In this document: piece after piece, positions 36,701-44,813 of the stretch
Layout: each line of letters opens with the position of its first letter
How positions within the stretch are numbered: position 1 is the stretch's first letter
NCBI GenBank assembly: GCA_004292855.1
Contig: RDXN01000052.1
Location: 31,704 to 95,703, forward strand
DNA: 64,000 bases
Direction: 5' to 3'
Source of the DNA: Cytophagales bacterium
Lineage (GTDB): Bacteria > Bacteroidota > Bacteroidia > Cytophagales > Spirosomataceae
Program-made: the position numbers and the translations under genes
The notes under the pieces: model-generated
Databases searched by the model: none
What the model saw: the letters and a program-made list of their open reading frames with translations, nothing else
Told to the model about the DNA's origin: nothing

Positions 36701-37179
36701 GGTTTACCAAATACAATCAGTACGCCGGAAAAACGATGGAAGACCTGTTCAAAGAGAACGAACTCGGCACCGCCAAACTCTTCGAGGTGAATACGTTTGC
36801 ATCGGTGTATCTGGAAAATACGGGGCGCGGGCAGTTTACCATCCATGACTTGCCGCAGGAGGCACAATTTGCGCCCGTTTTTGCAATCTCGCTCATCGAC
36901 GCCGATGGCGATGGGCAACGCGACATTCTGTGTGGCGGCAACCTCTACGGCGTCAGCACGTATCAGGGGCAGTACGACGCCAGTTACGGCTGGTTCCTCA
37001 AAGGCAACCCGAAGGCAAAGGCAGGCAAAGACAAGTTCAATACCGTTTGGCCCGCCCAAAGCGGCTGGCTGACCGATGGCGAACTCCGCGACATTCAACC
37101 GATTTCGGTGGGGAAGCAAAAAGCAGTGCTGGTGGCCCGGAATAGCAAGACGACGCAATTATTTATGTTAAAAAAGTAA
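33709..37179 (+). CDS. FG-GAP/VCBS and UnbV/ASPIC repeat lipoprotein (CRTAC1-like), copy 2
   Basis: 1156-residue lipoprotein (LAGC lipobox); starts at 33709 or the ATG at 33721. Two FG-GAP propeller regions with DxNxDG loops flank a UnbV/ASPIC segment (about residues 570-640; NTQGIGAKVIV through VVIWPDG). Residues about 239-263 are an in-frame Ser/Thr-rich insertion encoded by a short-unit repeat, at the place where copies 1 and 3 also carry insertions. Ten bases after kelch copy B. Confidence 0.92.
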   Translation: MNTVMNQFIKFSPLLIVLWLAGCQTQPTLFKKLSGSETGIQFANKLGTSGDTATARLNILEYLYYYNGGGVATGDLNNDGLLDLYFVSSEGKNALYLNKGNRDGGSLKFEDVTDKAGVGGMASWQTGVSMADVNGDGLLDIYVCAVGKYKSIKGHNELYINQGAGKDGVPIFAEKAKEYGLAFEGFSTQATFFDYDRDGDLDCYLLTHATHSVSSYDKVSARGLRDNEAGDHLYRNVGKVAVSSSSKQFPLAQPLPTATVDCHFVDVSAEAGIYGAAMGYGLGVVTADVNNDGWDDIYVSNDFHEDDYYYVNQRDGTFKEEVKSHFKHLSKYSMGCDVADVNNDGRLDVFTSDMHPPDEVTEKMSLGEDAYDIYQYKLQFGFYNQYSRNALQLNVGGDRFVDAGLLAGVSSTDWTWSPLLADFDNDGIRDVFISNGIPHRPNDLDYLKFLSAEVDTMVTKLQPVFAQKASDQKAIDEMPDGAVANFMFRGTGSAGRPNLRYEDQSKAWGFTEKTVSNGAIYADLDNDGDLDIITNDLNSPAGVYENTLSGSTSPAQNSLTIKLLGNQPNTQGIGAKVIVKQRDSVQVLHQQPVRGFMSSVSPWLHAGLGNRATVDTLVVIWPDGKMQQLANVKANQTLTLKQTDAQLDGSRYTIEPPAQPVFAEDSTRLQLAHRENEFAEFTREPLMPFKVSTDGPKMAVGDVNGDGLDDVYLCGARDQAGQLMIQTGAGKFAPSPQPDFLTDAANEDTDALFFDADGDGDLDLYVVSGGNEYVRGMTELQDRLYRNNGKGGFTRDKTPLPPMDENKGCVTAADFDADGDRDLFVGGRSVAFGYGDVPRSFLLRNNGAGTFTDVTKQLAPDLQLPGLVTDALWTDLDNDKDSDLIVVGEWMGIQRFENTGKGVLKPMKGDPETRKGLWHSLAAADMDNDGDMDLVAGNLGLNTKYIKQQSPLLRMYANDLDQNGRMEQLLTYQRDGNWYPVASRDELAKMAPIIINKRFTKYNQYAGKTMEDLFKENELGTAKLFEVNTFASVYLENTGRGQFTIHDLPQEAQFAPVFAISLIDADGDGQRDILCGGNLYGVSTYQGQYDASYGWFLKGNPKAKAGKDKFNTVWPAQSGWLTDGELRDIQPISVGKQKAVLVARNSKTTQLFMLKK
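34425..34497. repeat. Short-unit (6+7) repeat with two arms inside FG-GAP copy 2
   Basis: Units GTAGCA and GTAAGCA alternate twice in the left arm (34425-34453); the right arm (34476-34497) is an imperfect inverse. It is translated in frame between the LYRN and FVDVSAEAGI strands. The same unit family forms the perfect inverted repeat at 42891-42992. Confidence 0.8.
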
Positions 37180-37250
37180 AAGAAATCGTCACGTATCAGT
37201 CTGATTGCTAGCTTGTGATCGTTTTCACCAGTATATCATTCACAATCAAC

Positions 37251-37937
37251 ATGAAACGCTTCACACTTCTGCTACTTTTTCTAGGCATCACAGTCGGTAC
37301 ACAAGCCCAACAGACGCCCGTGCCAACCACCGGAACCGTATCTGTCCCCCCACTAGCTGGAGACGATACTATGCTGATCGTGCATGGCCGGACCGACGAG
37401 ACGTTTGAGAATTCGCCGTACATTCCGAGCGAGGGCTGGCAAGCGGGCTATTTTGTACAACAGAACGGCAAACGGTTCGAGATGGCCGAGATGCGCTACG
37501 ACACCTACCTCCGGCGCATTGAGTACCGCGAAGGCAGCAAACTGTTTTACCCAAAATACCCGGTCGTGTCCTTTGGTTTTGCGAATGGCGACGTGTTTAT
37601 GAATCAGTTTCCAGCCTTCGACAAACACGATGCCAGTACGTTCTATCAGGTACTTTATGGGGGCAACACCCGGCTTTTGCGCAACATCGAAAGCACCATT
37701 TCGGACGTGACCCCCTATAACTCAGCCACTAAAATCTGGCATTTCAACGCATACACAACCTATTATCTCGTTGACCAAAACGGTATGCTTGGTAAAAGTA
37801 AAAAGCTGGACGACAGCCTGTTGAAAGCCTTTGGCAACAAGCAGGCCACGATTAAAGCCTATATCAAAACAAACAATTTCAAGTGGGCCGACCGCGACGC
37901 GCTGAAACAACTAATGCAGTATTATGACACACTTTAA
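37251..37937 (+). CDS. Unknown exported protein, 228 residues
   Basis: No family recognised. From the ATG at 37251 there is a standard signal peptide (MKRFTLLLLFLGITVGTQAQQ). The mature part is mixed alpha/beta with many aromatic residues, no cysteines in the visible core, and no catalytic motif I can name. The 71-base gap before it is the largest in this gene run. Its last 14 bases overlap the start of FG-GAP copy 3, which points to coupled translation and a linked role. Confidence 0.75.
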   Translation: MKRFTLLLLFLGITVGTQAQQTPVPTTGTVSVPPLAGDDTMLIVHGRTDETFENSPYIPSEGWQAGYFVQQNGKRFEMAEMRYDTYLRRIEYREGSKLFYPKYPVVSFGFANGDVFMNQFPAFDKHDASTFYQVLYGGNTRLLRNIESTISDVTPYNSATKIWHFNAYTTYYLVDQNGMLGKSKKLDDSLLKAFGNKQATIKAYIKTNNFKWADRDALKQLMQYYDTL

Positions 37938-40900
37938 CCGCCTGTTTCTGGCGGTGGGGCTGTTGCTGTCGGGGTGCCGGGGCAACAACCCCCTGTTTGA
38001 GTCGCTCGCGCCCGAACAAACGGGGGTGACGTTCGCTAACCTGTTGACCGAAACGGAAACCGCGAACATTCTGTCCTACGAATATTTCTACAACGGCGGG
38101 GGCGTAGCTACGGGCGATTTCAACAACGACGGACTGATCGACCTGTTTTTTACGGGTAATCAGGTCGATAACAAACTGTATCTGAACCGGGGACAGATGC
38201 GGTTCGAGGATATTACCAAAGCGGCAAACGTGGCCGGACGACCCAATTCGCCGGATGCCCCCCACTGGAAAACAGGTGTAGCCGTGGCCGACGTGAACGC
38301 CGATGGCTGGCTCGACCTCTACGTATGCTACTCCGGCAACGGCTCGCCCGAGTCGCGTCGGAATCAGTTGTTTTTGAACAACGGCGTCCGCCAGAAAGGG
38401 GCCACACCTACCTTCACCGAAGCCGCCGAAGCCTACGGGATTGCCGATGCGGGCTACAGCACCCACGCGACTTTTTTCGATTATGATGCCGACGGCGACC
38501 TCGACCTGTTTGTGCTAAACCACAACCTCAAAGGCTACCAACGCAAAGAAGCCGCCGTGATGAAAGCCGCCATTGACCCCAACGCGGGCGACCGGCTGTA
38601 TAAAAATTTAATGAGTGAATTAGCGAATGAGCGAATGAGCGAGTCAGAGAATGGTCCTAAGTTTGTTGACGTTACCCATCAAGCCGGTATCCGTAGTAAT
38701 CCATTGGGATTCGGATTGGGCGTGACTGTGGCCGATTTCAACGGCGATAACCGCCCCGATCTCTATGTGGCCAACGACTATGTGGAAGAAGACTATCTTT
38801 ATCTCAACAATGGAGACGGAACGTTTTCGGAGCGGGGAAAGGAAGCAATGGGCCATTTTTCGTACTCTGCCATGGGGGTCGATGCCGCCGACATCAACAA
38901 CGACGCCCGCCCCGACCTGTTCACCTGCGATATGCTCCCGGAAGACAATCGCCGACAAAAACTGCTGGCCTTCCCCGACAACTGGACCGTCCAACAGTCG
39001 ATGCTCGACAACGGCTTCCACTGGCAGAACATGCGGAATATGTTGCAGGTGAACTTAGGGAATGGATTCACAGAAATCGGTCAACTTGCGGGTGTATCGC
39101 GTACGGATTGGAGTTGGGGGCCACTTTTTGCCGATTTCGATAACGATGGCTTCAAAGATTTGTTTGTGAGCAACGGGTTCGTTCGCGACCTGACCGACCT
39201 GGACTTTGTGAAGTTTCAGGCCGATCAGACGGGCAACGTGCCCCTGCTTGAACAACTTAAGCGGATGCCCTCAACACCTACGCACCACTACGCGTTTCGG
39301 AACAATCAGGACCTGACGTTTGCCAACGCAGTAGACGATTGGGGCTTCGCCGACAACACCATTGCCTCCGGGGGGGCCTACGCCGATTTAGACAACGACG
39401 GCGACCTTGATCTGGTCACCAACAACACCAACAGTCCCGCTCGCATATACCGGAATCGACAACAGGAAACCGCGCCCCACACCTACCTCCGCATTGACGT
39501 TCGCGGCACGGGTGCTAACCCCAACGCGCTCGGCGCACGGGTGTGGATTTACGCCGACTCGACGGTTCAATACCTCGAAAACTGGCCTACGCACGGCTTC
39601 CAATCGTCGATGATGGGGCCATTGCATGTAGGTTTGGGAGAAGCTAAATCGGTCGATTCGGTGCGGGCACAGTGGCCGGATGGGCGCAGTCGGCTGTTCG
39701 TAAAACCCGCCATAAATACATCGTTACAAGCTGATTATCAGACCAATTTGCCATTACATGAGAGTTCATCTGCTCCCGACCTTACTTATTTCAAACCCGC
39801 CCCAACGTTCGATTTTGTGCATCGCGAAAATGCCAACATCGACTTTAACCGGCAAATTCTCCTACCCAAACTGTACTCCCGCAACGGCCCCAAACTAGCC
39901 GTGGGCGACCTGAACGGCGACGGCCTCGACGACGTGTATGTGTGTGGGGCACGGGGGCAGGCCGGGCAGTTGCTTGTGCAACAGAAGTCAGGAGCGTTCA
40001 CACAAACCGCGCAATCTGTTTTTGCTACCGACTCGTTGGCAGAAGATTGCGACGCCCTATTTTTCGATGCTGATGGCGACCGCGATCTCGACCTCTACGT
40101 GGTAAGCGGGGGCTACGAGCAATTCCCCGACGACCCCGTTCTGAACGACCGCCTGTACCTGAACAATGGAATCTCGGCAAACGGCACCGTGTCGTTCAGC
40201 AGGGCCACGCTGCCTGCTATGCCCACGAACAAATCGTGCGTAAAACCACTTGATCTGGACCGCGACGGTGATCTAGACTTGTTTGTTGGAGGCTCCGTAA
40301 GTTGTGGCCTTTACCCCTACTCATCAGCCAGTTATCTCCTAAAAAACGACGGACGCGGCCACTTCACCATTGCCAAAAAGCTGGAGCTAGGGCTAGTTAC
40401 CGATGCTGCCATTGCCGACATCTACCGGGATGGTCGGCCCGAAATCGTTGTTACTGCCGAGTGGCAACCCGTGCGCGTGTTGGTGACGCACTCGCTCTTA
40501 GCCGATCCAGCCACGACCATCACCGATTTTAGCCAACACCCCACCGACCACCCCGATTTTCCGCAACTGCCCGGCTGGTGGAACCGGATTCAGGCCACCG
40601 ACCTCGACCGCGACGGCGACCTCGATTTTGTACTGGGCAACGTTGGTCAAAACAACGCGTTCGGTGCCTCCCCCGAAACCCCCGTGACGCTCTACTACAA
40701 CGACTTTGACAACAACGGATCGGTCGATTTTTACATGACCCACTCGTTCAGCGACGGCACATTCCCCGTGTACGGGCGCGACGAAGCCCTGGAACAACTC
40801 GTTTCGTTACGCCGGAAATTCACCGACTACAAATCGTATTCAACAGCTACCATCGAGGATATTTTCGACCCCGAAACTATCCAAAAAGCTACCAAAAACA

Positions 40901-41271
40901 CCCTCACTGAACCACGTACGGGCCTACTAATCAACGATAAAGGTCAACTTCGCTGGCAACCTCTGCCCCTGTGGGCGCAGGTGGCCCCGGTCTACGCCAT
41001 CGACGTGGCCGATGTGAACAACGACGGTCACGCCGATATTCTGCTGGGCGGCAACAACGCCACCTACCGGCTTCGTATCGGCAAAATGGACGCCAATCGG
41101 GGTGTGTTGTTGTTAGGCGACGGTCGCAACAACTTTACGTCTGTTCAATCGGGTTTAAACTGGACCGGCGACGTACGCGACCTGCGCCGGATTCGCACCG
41201 CCACCGGTCCGCAGCTCGTGGTAACGCAGAACAACGGGCCGGTGAGGGTTTGGCAACCCACCGGGTGGTGA
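37924..41271 (+). CDS. FG-GAP/VCBS and UnbV/ASPIC repeat lipoprotein (CRTAC1-like), copy 3
   Basis: 1115-residue lipoprotein (LLSGC lipobox). Repeated calcium-binding loops (DFNNDGLIDLF, DVNADGWLDLY, DYDADGDLDLF, DFNGDNRPDLY), UnbV/ASPIC segment near residues 525-600 (NPNALGARVWIY), then a second propeller. Residues about 229-244 are encoded by an octamer repeat at the same site as the insertions in copies 1 and 2. The start overlaps the preceding gene. It is the last gene of the run; I see no strong terminator after it. Confidence 0.92.
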   Translation: MTHFNRLFLAVGLLLSGCRGNNPLFESLAPEQTGVTFANLLTETETANILSYEYFYNGGGVATGDFNNDGLIDLFFTGNQVDNKLYLNRGQMRFEDITKAANVAGRPNSPDAPHWKTGVAVADVNADGWLDLYVCYSGNGSPESRRNQLFLNNGVRQKGATPTFTEAAEAYGIADAGYSTHATFFDYDADGDLDLFVLNHNLKGYQRKEAAVMKAAIDPNAGDRLYKNLMSELANERMSESENGPKFVDVTHQAGIRSNPLGFGLGVTVADFNGDNRPDLYVANDYVEEDYLYLNNGDGTFSERGKEAMGHFSYSAMGVDAADINNDARPDLFTCDMLPEDNRRQKLLAFPDNWTVQQSMLDNGFHWQNMRNMLQVNLGNGFTEIGQLAGVSRTDWSWGPLFADFDNDGFKDLFVSNGFVRDLTDLDFVKFQADQTGNVPLLEQLKRMPSTPTHHYAFRNNQDLTFANAVDDWGFADNTIASGGAYADLDNDGDLDLVTNNTNSPARIYRNRQQETAPHTYLRIDVRGTGANPNALGARVWIYADSTVQYLENWPTHGFQSSMMGPLHVGLGEAKSVDSVRAQWPDGRSRLFVKPAINTSLQADYQTNLPLHESSSAPDLTYFKPAPTFDFVHRENANIDFNRQILLPKLYSRNGPKLAVGDLNGDGLDDVYVCGARGQAGQLLVQQKSGAFTQTAQSVFATDSLAEDCDALFFDADGDRDLDLYVVSGGYEQFPDDPVLNDRLYLNNGISANGTVSFSRATLPAMPTNKSCVKPLDLDRDGDLDLFVGGSVSCGLYPYSSASYLLKNDGRGHFTIAKKLELGLVTDAAIADIYRDGRPEIVVTAEWQPVRVLVTHSLLADPATTITDFSQHPTDHPDFPQLPGWWNRIQATDLDRDGDLDFVLGNVGQNNAFGASPETPVTLYYNDFDNNGSVDFYMTHSFSDGTFPVYGRDEALEQLVSLRRKFTDYKSYSTATIEDIFDPETIQKATKNTLTEPRTGLLINDKGQLRWQPLPLWAQVAPVYAIDVADVNNDGHADILLGGNNATYRLRIGKMDANRGVLLLGDGRNNFTSVQSGLNWTGDVRDLRRIRTATGPQLVVTQNNGPVRVWQPTGW
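38610..38649. repeat. Octamer repeat inside FG-GAP copy 3, AATGAGCG family
   Basis: Five 8-base units (AATGAGTG, AATTAGCG, AATGAGCG, AATGAGCG, AGTCAGAG). Only one arm is present. The same unit family makes the element at 45215-45318 before ychF. Confidence 0.85.
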
Positions 41272-41367
41272 GGCATGAGGTCACGTCAGCCAGTGTCTTC
41301 TCGATTCACAAGTTTGTTTGTTAAACCAATCCCCGTCATTCAACATCCAAGCGTGCAATAAATCTCG

Positions 41368-41375
41368 TAAATTTG
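41368..41375 (+). promoter_or_regulatory. Candidate -7 element before the TlpA-like gene
   Basis: TAAATTTG fits TANNTTTG, 34 bases before the ATG at 41410. No clear -33 partner. Confidence 0.35.
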
Positions 41376-41409
41376 TGGTTAACCGTCTGAAACTGTACCC
41401 TTGTTTAGC

Positions 41410-42891
41410 ATGATAACTCGTTTGTGCATGATCGTTGCGGTCATGCTGTCTACAACCGCACTGCTGGCCCAAACCACCCCCGCCGATAAACCGTACCGCA
41501 TCAGCGGGCAAATTAAGGGTTCGCGCGATTCCGTTATGGTGCTAGCCCACTGGTATCGCTCTGCCACGCAATACATCCCGAAAGACACCGCCAAAGTCGA
41601 CGCGCAGGGCCGCTTTGTTTTCGAGGGGAAGAAGGCTCTGCCACAAGGCTTATACCTTATTTTGAACCCTAAGCAGCGTTTTATGGAGTTCATTGTCGAC
41701 GGTCAGCAGACGTTCTCGTTCGAGACCGACACGGCTAACTTTGAAAAGGCCATGAAGGTGACCGGCTCAAAGGAGAACGAGAAATTTTACGAATACAAGC
41801 AGTCATTAGGCAAACTGTATGACGAGGCTCAGGCTATCGAAATGCAGAAAAAGTTGCGCAACGATGCCGTGTCGAACGCCATGTTCCAAAAACAAATGGC
41901 CGACTTGGGCAAACGTGCCGAACAACTCCGGGTCGATTTTGTAAAGGCGAACAAGGGCCTTTTTGCAGCCAAACTGCTCGAAGCCACCGCCGAGCCTGTC
42001 GTTCCCGAAGCTCCCAAAGCGACCAACGGTCGGCCCGATTCGATTTGGGTGTTCAATTATTATAAAGCCCACTATTGGGATGGTTTCGACCTGAGCGATG
42101 ACCGGTTTTTGCTTACGCCCGTCTACCAGCGCAAGCTCGAACGATATATTAAAGAACTGACTGTTCAGCAAACCGACTCACTCACAAAGGAGGCTGATTT
42201 TCTTGCCGAGAAAACCAAGGGAAGCAAGGAGATGAACCTGTACACGATCTATTGGATCACGAGCGAGTACGAGCGACCTAAAGTACTCGGCACTGACGGG
42301 GTATTTGTGTACATGGCCGAGAAATATTATCTCACCGGCATTATGCCCCTGAACGACTCCACGGCCCTTGCCAAAGTGCGTGAGAAGGTCGAGACCCAGA
42401 AGCCCCTGCTGATTGGTAAAATTTTGCCCCCGCTATCGGTGAGCGATACGCTGCAACGCCCCATCAACTACGCCAATATCAAGGCCGATTATCTGGTTGT
42501 GTTCCTCTACGACCCTGAGTGTGGGCACTGTCGCGAAGCCGCTCCCAAATTGAAGACATATACCGATTCAGTAAAGGATAAGAGCGTGAAGGTATTGGCC
42601 GTACCGGTCAGTAACAGCCCCGAGAAGTGGAAAGCCTTTATCCGGGAGTTTAAACTGTACGACTGGATCAACGGCTACGACTACAGCTTCCGCACCGACT
42701 ATCGGCATCAGTACGATGTCTTTACTACGCCCGTGGTTTATATTCTCGACAAGGACCGCAGGATTATTGCCCGCCCACCCATCCCTGCCGAGCAAGTAGG
42801 TGATTTCCTCGATTTCTGGAAACGCCAGCAGGCCGCCAAAGCCCCCGCAACAGCTAAGCAGGAACCAAAGCCAGCCGCGAAAGGAAAATAA
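41410..42891 (+). CDS. TlpA-like thioredoxin-fold protein with DUF4369/DUF5106-type N-terminal region
   Basis: Periplasmic thiol-disulfide protein of 493 residues from the ATG at 41410 (a TTG at 41401 adds three residues). Signal peptide, then a DUF4369-like beta domain (about 25-125; ISGQIKGSRDSVMVLA), a helical middle region, and a C-terminal thioredoxin domain with the active-site C371-GH-C374. The C-terminal tail is Lys/Ala/Pro-rich. Such proteins are common in Bacteroidota and probably reduce envelope cysteines. A perfect inverted repeat begins within the stop codon. Confidence 0.88.
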   Translation: MITRLCMIVAVMLSTTALLAQTTPADKPYRISGQIKGSRDSVMVLAHWYRSATQYIPKDTAKVDAQGRFVFEGKKALPQGLYLILNPKQRFMEFIVDGQQTFSFETDTANFEKAMKVTGSKENEKFYEYKQSLGKLYDEAQAIEMQKKLRNDAVSNAMFQKQMADLGKRAEQLRVDFVKANKGLFAAKLLEATAEPVVPEAPKATNGRPDSIWVFNYYKAHYWDGFDLSDDRFLLTPVYQRKLERYIKELTVQQTDSLTKEADFLAEKTKGSKEMNLYTIYWITSEYERPKVLGTDGVFVYMAEKYYLTGIMPLNDSTALAKVREKVETQKPLLIGKILPPLSVSDTLQRPINYANIKADYLVVFLYDPECGHCREAAPKLKTYTDSVKDKSVKVLAVPVSNSPEKWKAFIREFKLYDWINGYDYSFRTDYRHQYDVFTTPVVYILDKDRRIIARPPIPAEQVGDFLDFWKRQQAAKAPATAKQEPKPAAKGK

Positions 42892-42992
42892 GTAGCAGTG
42901 GGCAGTGGCAGTAAGCAGTGGCTGACGCAACATTCACCTTCGGTGTTTTACTCCGCGTTAATCACTGCTTACTGCCACTGCCCACTGCTACT
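42891..42992. repeat. Perfect 30-base inverted repeat of the GTAGCA/GTAAGCA family between convergent genes
   Basis: Arms 42891-42920 and 42963-42992 are exact reverse complements around a 42-base loop, which contains a small CACC/GGTG hairpin. The left arm shares the last base of the TlpA-like stop codon and the right arm stops 2 bases short of the DUF58 stop codon. It could serve as a bidirectional terminator. Confidence 0.92.
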
Positions 42993-42994
42993 CA

Positions 42995-43906
42995 CTACTT
43001 CATTTTCGTCCGCTTCACCAGGTACGAACTCAAAATTTGGTCGAAGCCACGGGCAATGTCGGCCTCGATAAAGTCGATTTTGTATTGCCCGCACCGGAGC
43101 TTTAGTTCTGAAAAATAGCTTTTTACAGCCTGTTGGTACGAATCGCGGATTTGGCCGGGTTGTAGTTTCACTTTCTCGCCGGTTTCGAGGTCGACAAACT
43201 CGTAGGGGCGTTCGGCGAAAGCAAAATCCTCCTCGGTTGCTTTGTCGGTAACGTGAAATAGTAACACCTCGTGCAGGTTGTGGCGCAGGTGTTGCAGGGC
43301 CGAAAAGAGGGCATCCGCCTTCTCGGCGTTCTCAAACATGTCGCTGAAAATAACCACCAGCGACCGCTTATTGATCTTCTCGGCCACCTGATGAATTACC
43401 TCGGCAGCAGCAGTCTTGCGGTTCGGCTTGGCCTGATGCATCAGGTCGTTAAGGTTGCCAAACAGCTTGTGTACGTGCGAGGGCGTCGACTTTACGGGAG
43501 TCTGCATGTCAATGGCGTCGGCAAAGGTGGTCAGACTCACCGCGTCTTTCTGCCGTTGCAGCATGTAAGCCAAACAGCCCGCAGCCATCACGCTGAATGT
43601 CAATTTGCCATTGTCGCGCTCCGGGTAGTACATCGACGATGACGTGTCGACGAGCAAGTGGCAGCGCAGATTAGTTTCTTCTTCGTACCGCTTTACAAAC
43701 AACTTCTCGGTCTTGCCAAACACTTTCCAGTCGATGTGGCGCGTGCTTTCGCCCGTGTTGTAGAGCCGGTGTTCGGCAAACTCCACCGAGAACCCATGAA
43801 AAGGCGATTTGTGCAGACCCGTAATAAATCCCTCGACCATTTGACGGGCCAAAAACTCCACATTCCCGTACTCGCGTATCTGTGCTAAATTCAGTTGCTG
43901 CTTCAT
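42995..43906 (-). CDS. DUF58 domain protein with VWA-like fold
   Basis: 303 residues; the ATG at 43906 gives the usual MKQQLNLAQIREYGN start, and the upstream reading from 43960 is not conserved-looking. The DUF58 signature (RHIDWKVFGKTEKLFVKRYEEE) is followed by a metal-site motif D87-T-S89-S-S91 of VWA type. In many bacteria DUF58 genes sit beside a MoxR AAA ATPase; none is adjacent here. Probably a cytoplasmic adaptor in an envelope or chaperone process. Confidence 0.9.
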   Translation of the reverse strand: MKQQLNLAQIREYGNVEFLARQMVEGFITGLHKSPFHGFSVEFAEHRLYNTGESTRHIDWKVFGKTEKLFVKRYEEETNLRCHLLVDTSSSMYYPERDNGKLTFSVMAAGCLAYMLQRQKDAVSLTTFADAIDMQTPVKSTPSHVHKLFGNLNDLMHQAKPNRKTAAAEVIHQVAEKINKRSLVVIFSDMFENAEKADALFSALQHLRHNLHEVLLFHVTDKATEEDFAFAERPYEFVDLETGEKVKLQPGQIRDSYQQAVKSYFSELKLRCGQYKIDFIEADIARGFDQILSSYLVKRTKMK

Positions 43907-44072
43907 GCTGTCAATATAACGCAAAAAACCGTTCGGCTCGCGCGCCCACCGGAATTGCACAAACGGTTTTGGGGCGACTAAGGGCCGAACGGTCTCTAAA
44001 AAAACGTGTAGCGTGACGCTCGGTCACCGCCCGGATCGCGCTCACATACGGCGAACCACCGGGCTACTACAC

Positions 44073-44090
44073 CGCGAACTTCCGTTCGCG
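44073..44090. other. Hairpin between DUF58 and rlpA
   Basis: CGCGAAC (44073-44079) and GTTCGCG (44084-44090) around a 4-base loop, 10 bases past the rlpA stop. There is no T run, so it is only a possible terminator. The same gap has a further inverted repeat (ACCGTTCGGC near 43927 and GCCGAACGGT near 43983). Confidence 0.35.
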
Positions 44091-44099
44091 TATGCACAC

Positions 44100-44543
44100 T
44101 CACAGGCGGGGATCAGACTCGGCAAGCAGTTGAGCTGTCGGTTCCGCCGATTCAGGTTTCACTGGTCCGAGCGCAACCGCACCGTTGCGCTCCACCACCC
44201 GAATTTTAACATTGGCAACACCTTGACTAATCATGCCAATGGCTTTGGCGGCCGCGTGGGTCATATCCACGATGCGGCCTTTTGAAAATGGACCCCGGTC
44301 GTTGATGCGAACAATAACCGACCGGTTGTTAGACAGGTTCGTAATCTGAACCAGGGTATTAAATGGTAGCGTTCGATGAGCAGCCGAGAAGGCCGTTGCG
44401 TCGACGCGTTCACCGCACGATGTACGGCGACCGGTAAATTTTGAAGCGTAAAAAGATGCCTTACCCTTCTGTATGAAGCCGTTATCGGCCTCTGTCGGAG
44501 TGATGACGCTGAACAGCATCATCAGGGACATTATCACATTCAT
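44100..44543 (-). CDS. RlpA-like double-psi beta-barrel protein
   Basis: Small exported protein of 147 residues with a signal peptide ending near residue 20 and one double-psi beta-barrel domain (GKASFYASKFTGRRTSCGE, then VRINDRGPFSKGRIVDM). Larger RlpA proteins are septal lytic transglycosylases that cut stem-free peptidoglycan; this one lacks the SPOR domain but keeps the conserved Asp of the NDRGPF motif. A probable promoter lies 92 bases upstream. Confidence 0.88.
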   Translation of the reverse strand: MNVIMSLMMLFSVITPTEADNGFIQKGKASFYASKFTGRRTSCGERVDATAFSAAHRTLPFNTLVQITNLSNNRSVIVRINDRGPFSKGRIVDMTHAAAKAIGMISQGVANVKIRVVERNGAVALGPVKPESAEPTAQLLAESDPRL

Positions 44544-44634
44544 ACAGCGTATGGTTTGGTGAACTTAATAAAGCAGATGGATTGTAGAGACTACCCCACA
44601 CTGCTCTTTTCCCAAATGTGCAATTCCGACCACA

Positions 44635-44665
44635 CAAAGGTACGCACAAACCCTGTGCCAGCCAA
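44635..44665 (-). promoter_or_regulatory. Candidate promoter of rlpA
   Basis: On the minus strand: TTGG (44665-44662), 19 bases, TACCTTTG (44642-44635). The spacing and -7 match the Bacteroidota consensus; -33 differs by one base. The remaining gap 44544-44813 shows no gene. Confidence 0.4.
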
Positions 44666-44813
44666 TCATTTGTCTATGAACAGGCGTGCTTACACGCTAT
44701 AAATGAGCCTATGGCCCTCAAACGAGTGAAAATTTAGTTGATAAGTTTCTTTCGTTCCTAATACTATTGCGTTTAATTTGGCGTTTAGTGCGACTGCTTA
44801 AACCTCATTGATT

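Noticed and set aside
41272..41367. Terminator after FG-GAP copy 3
   Set aside because: I looked for a stem with a T run and found none convincing.
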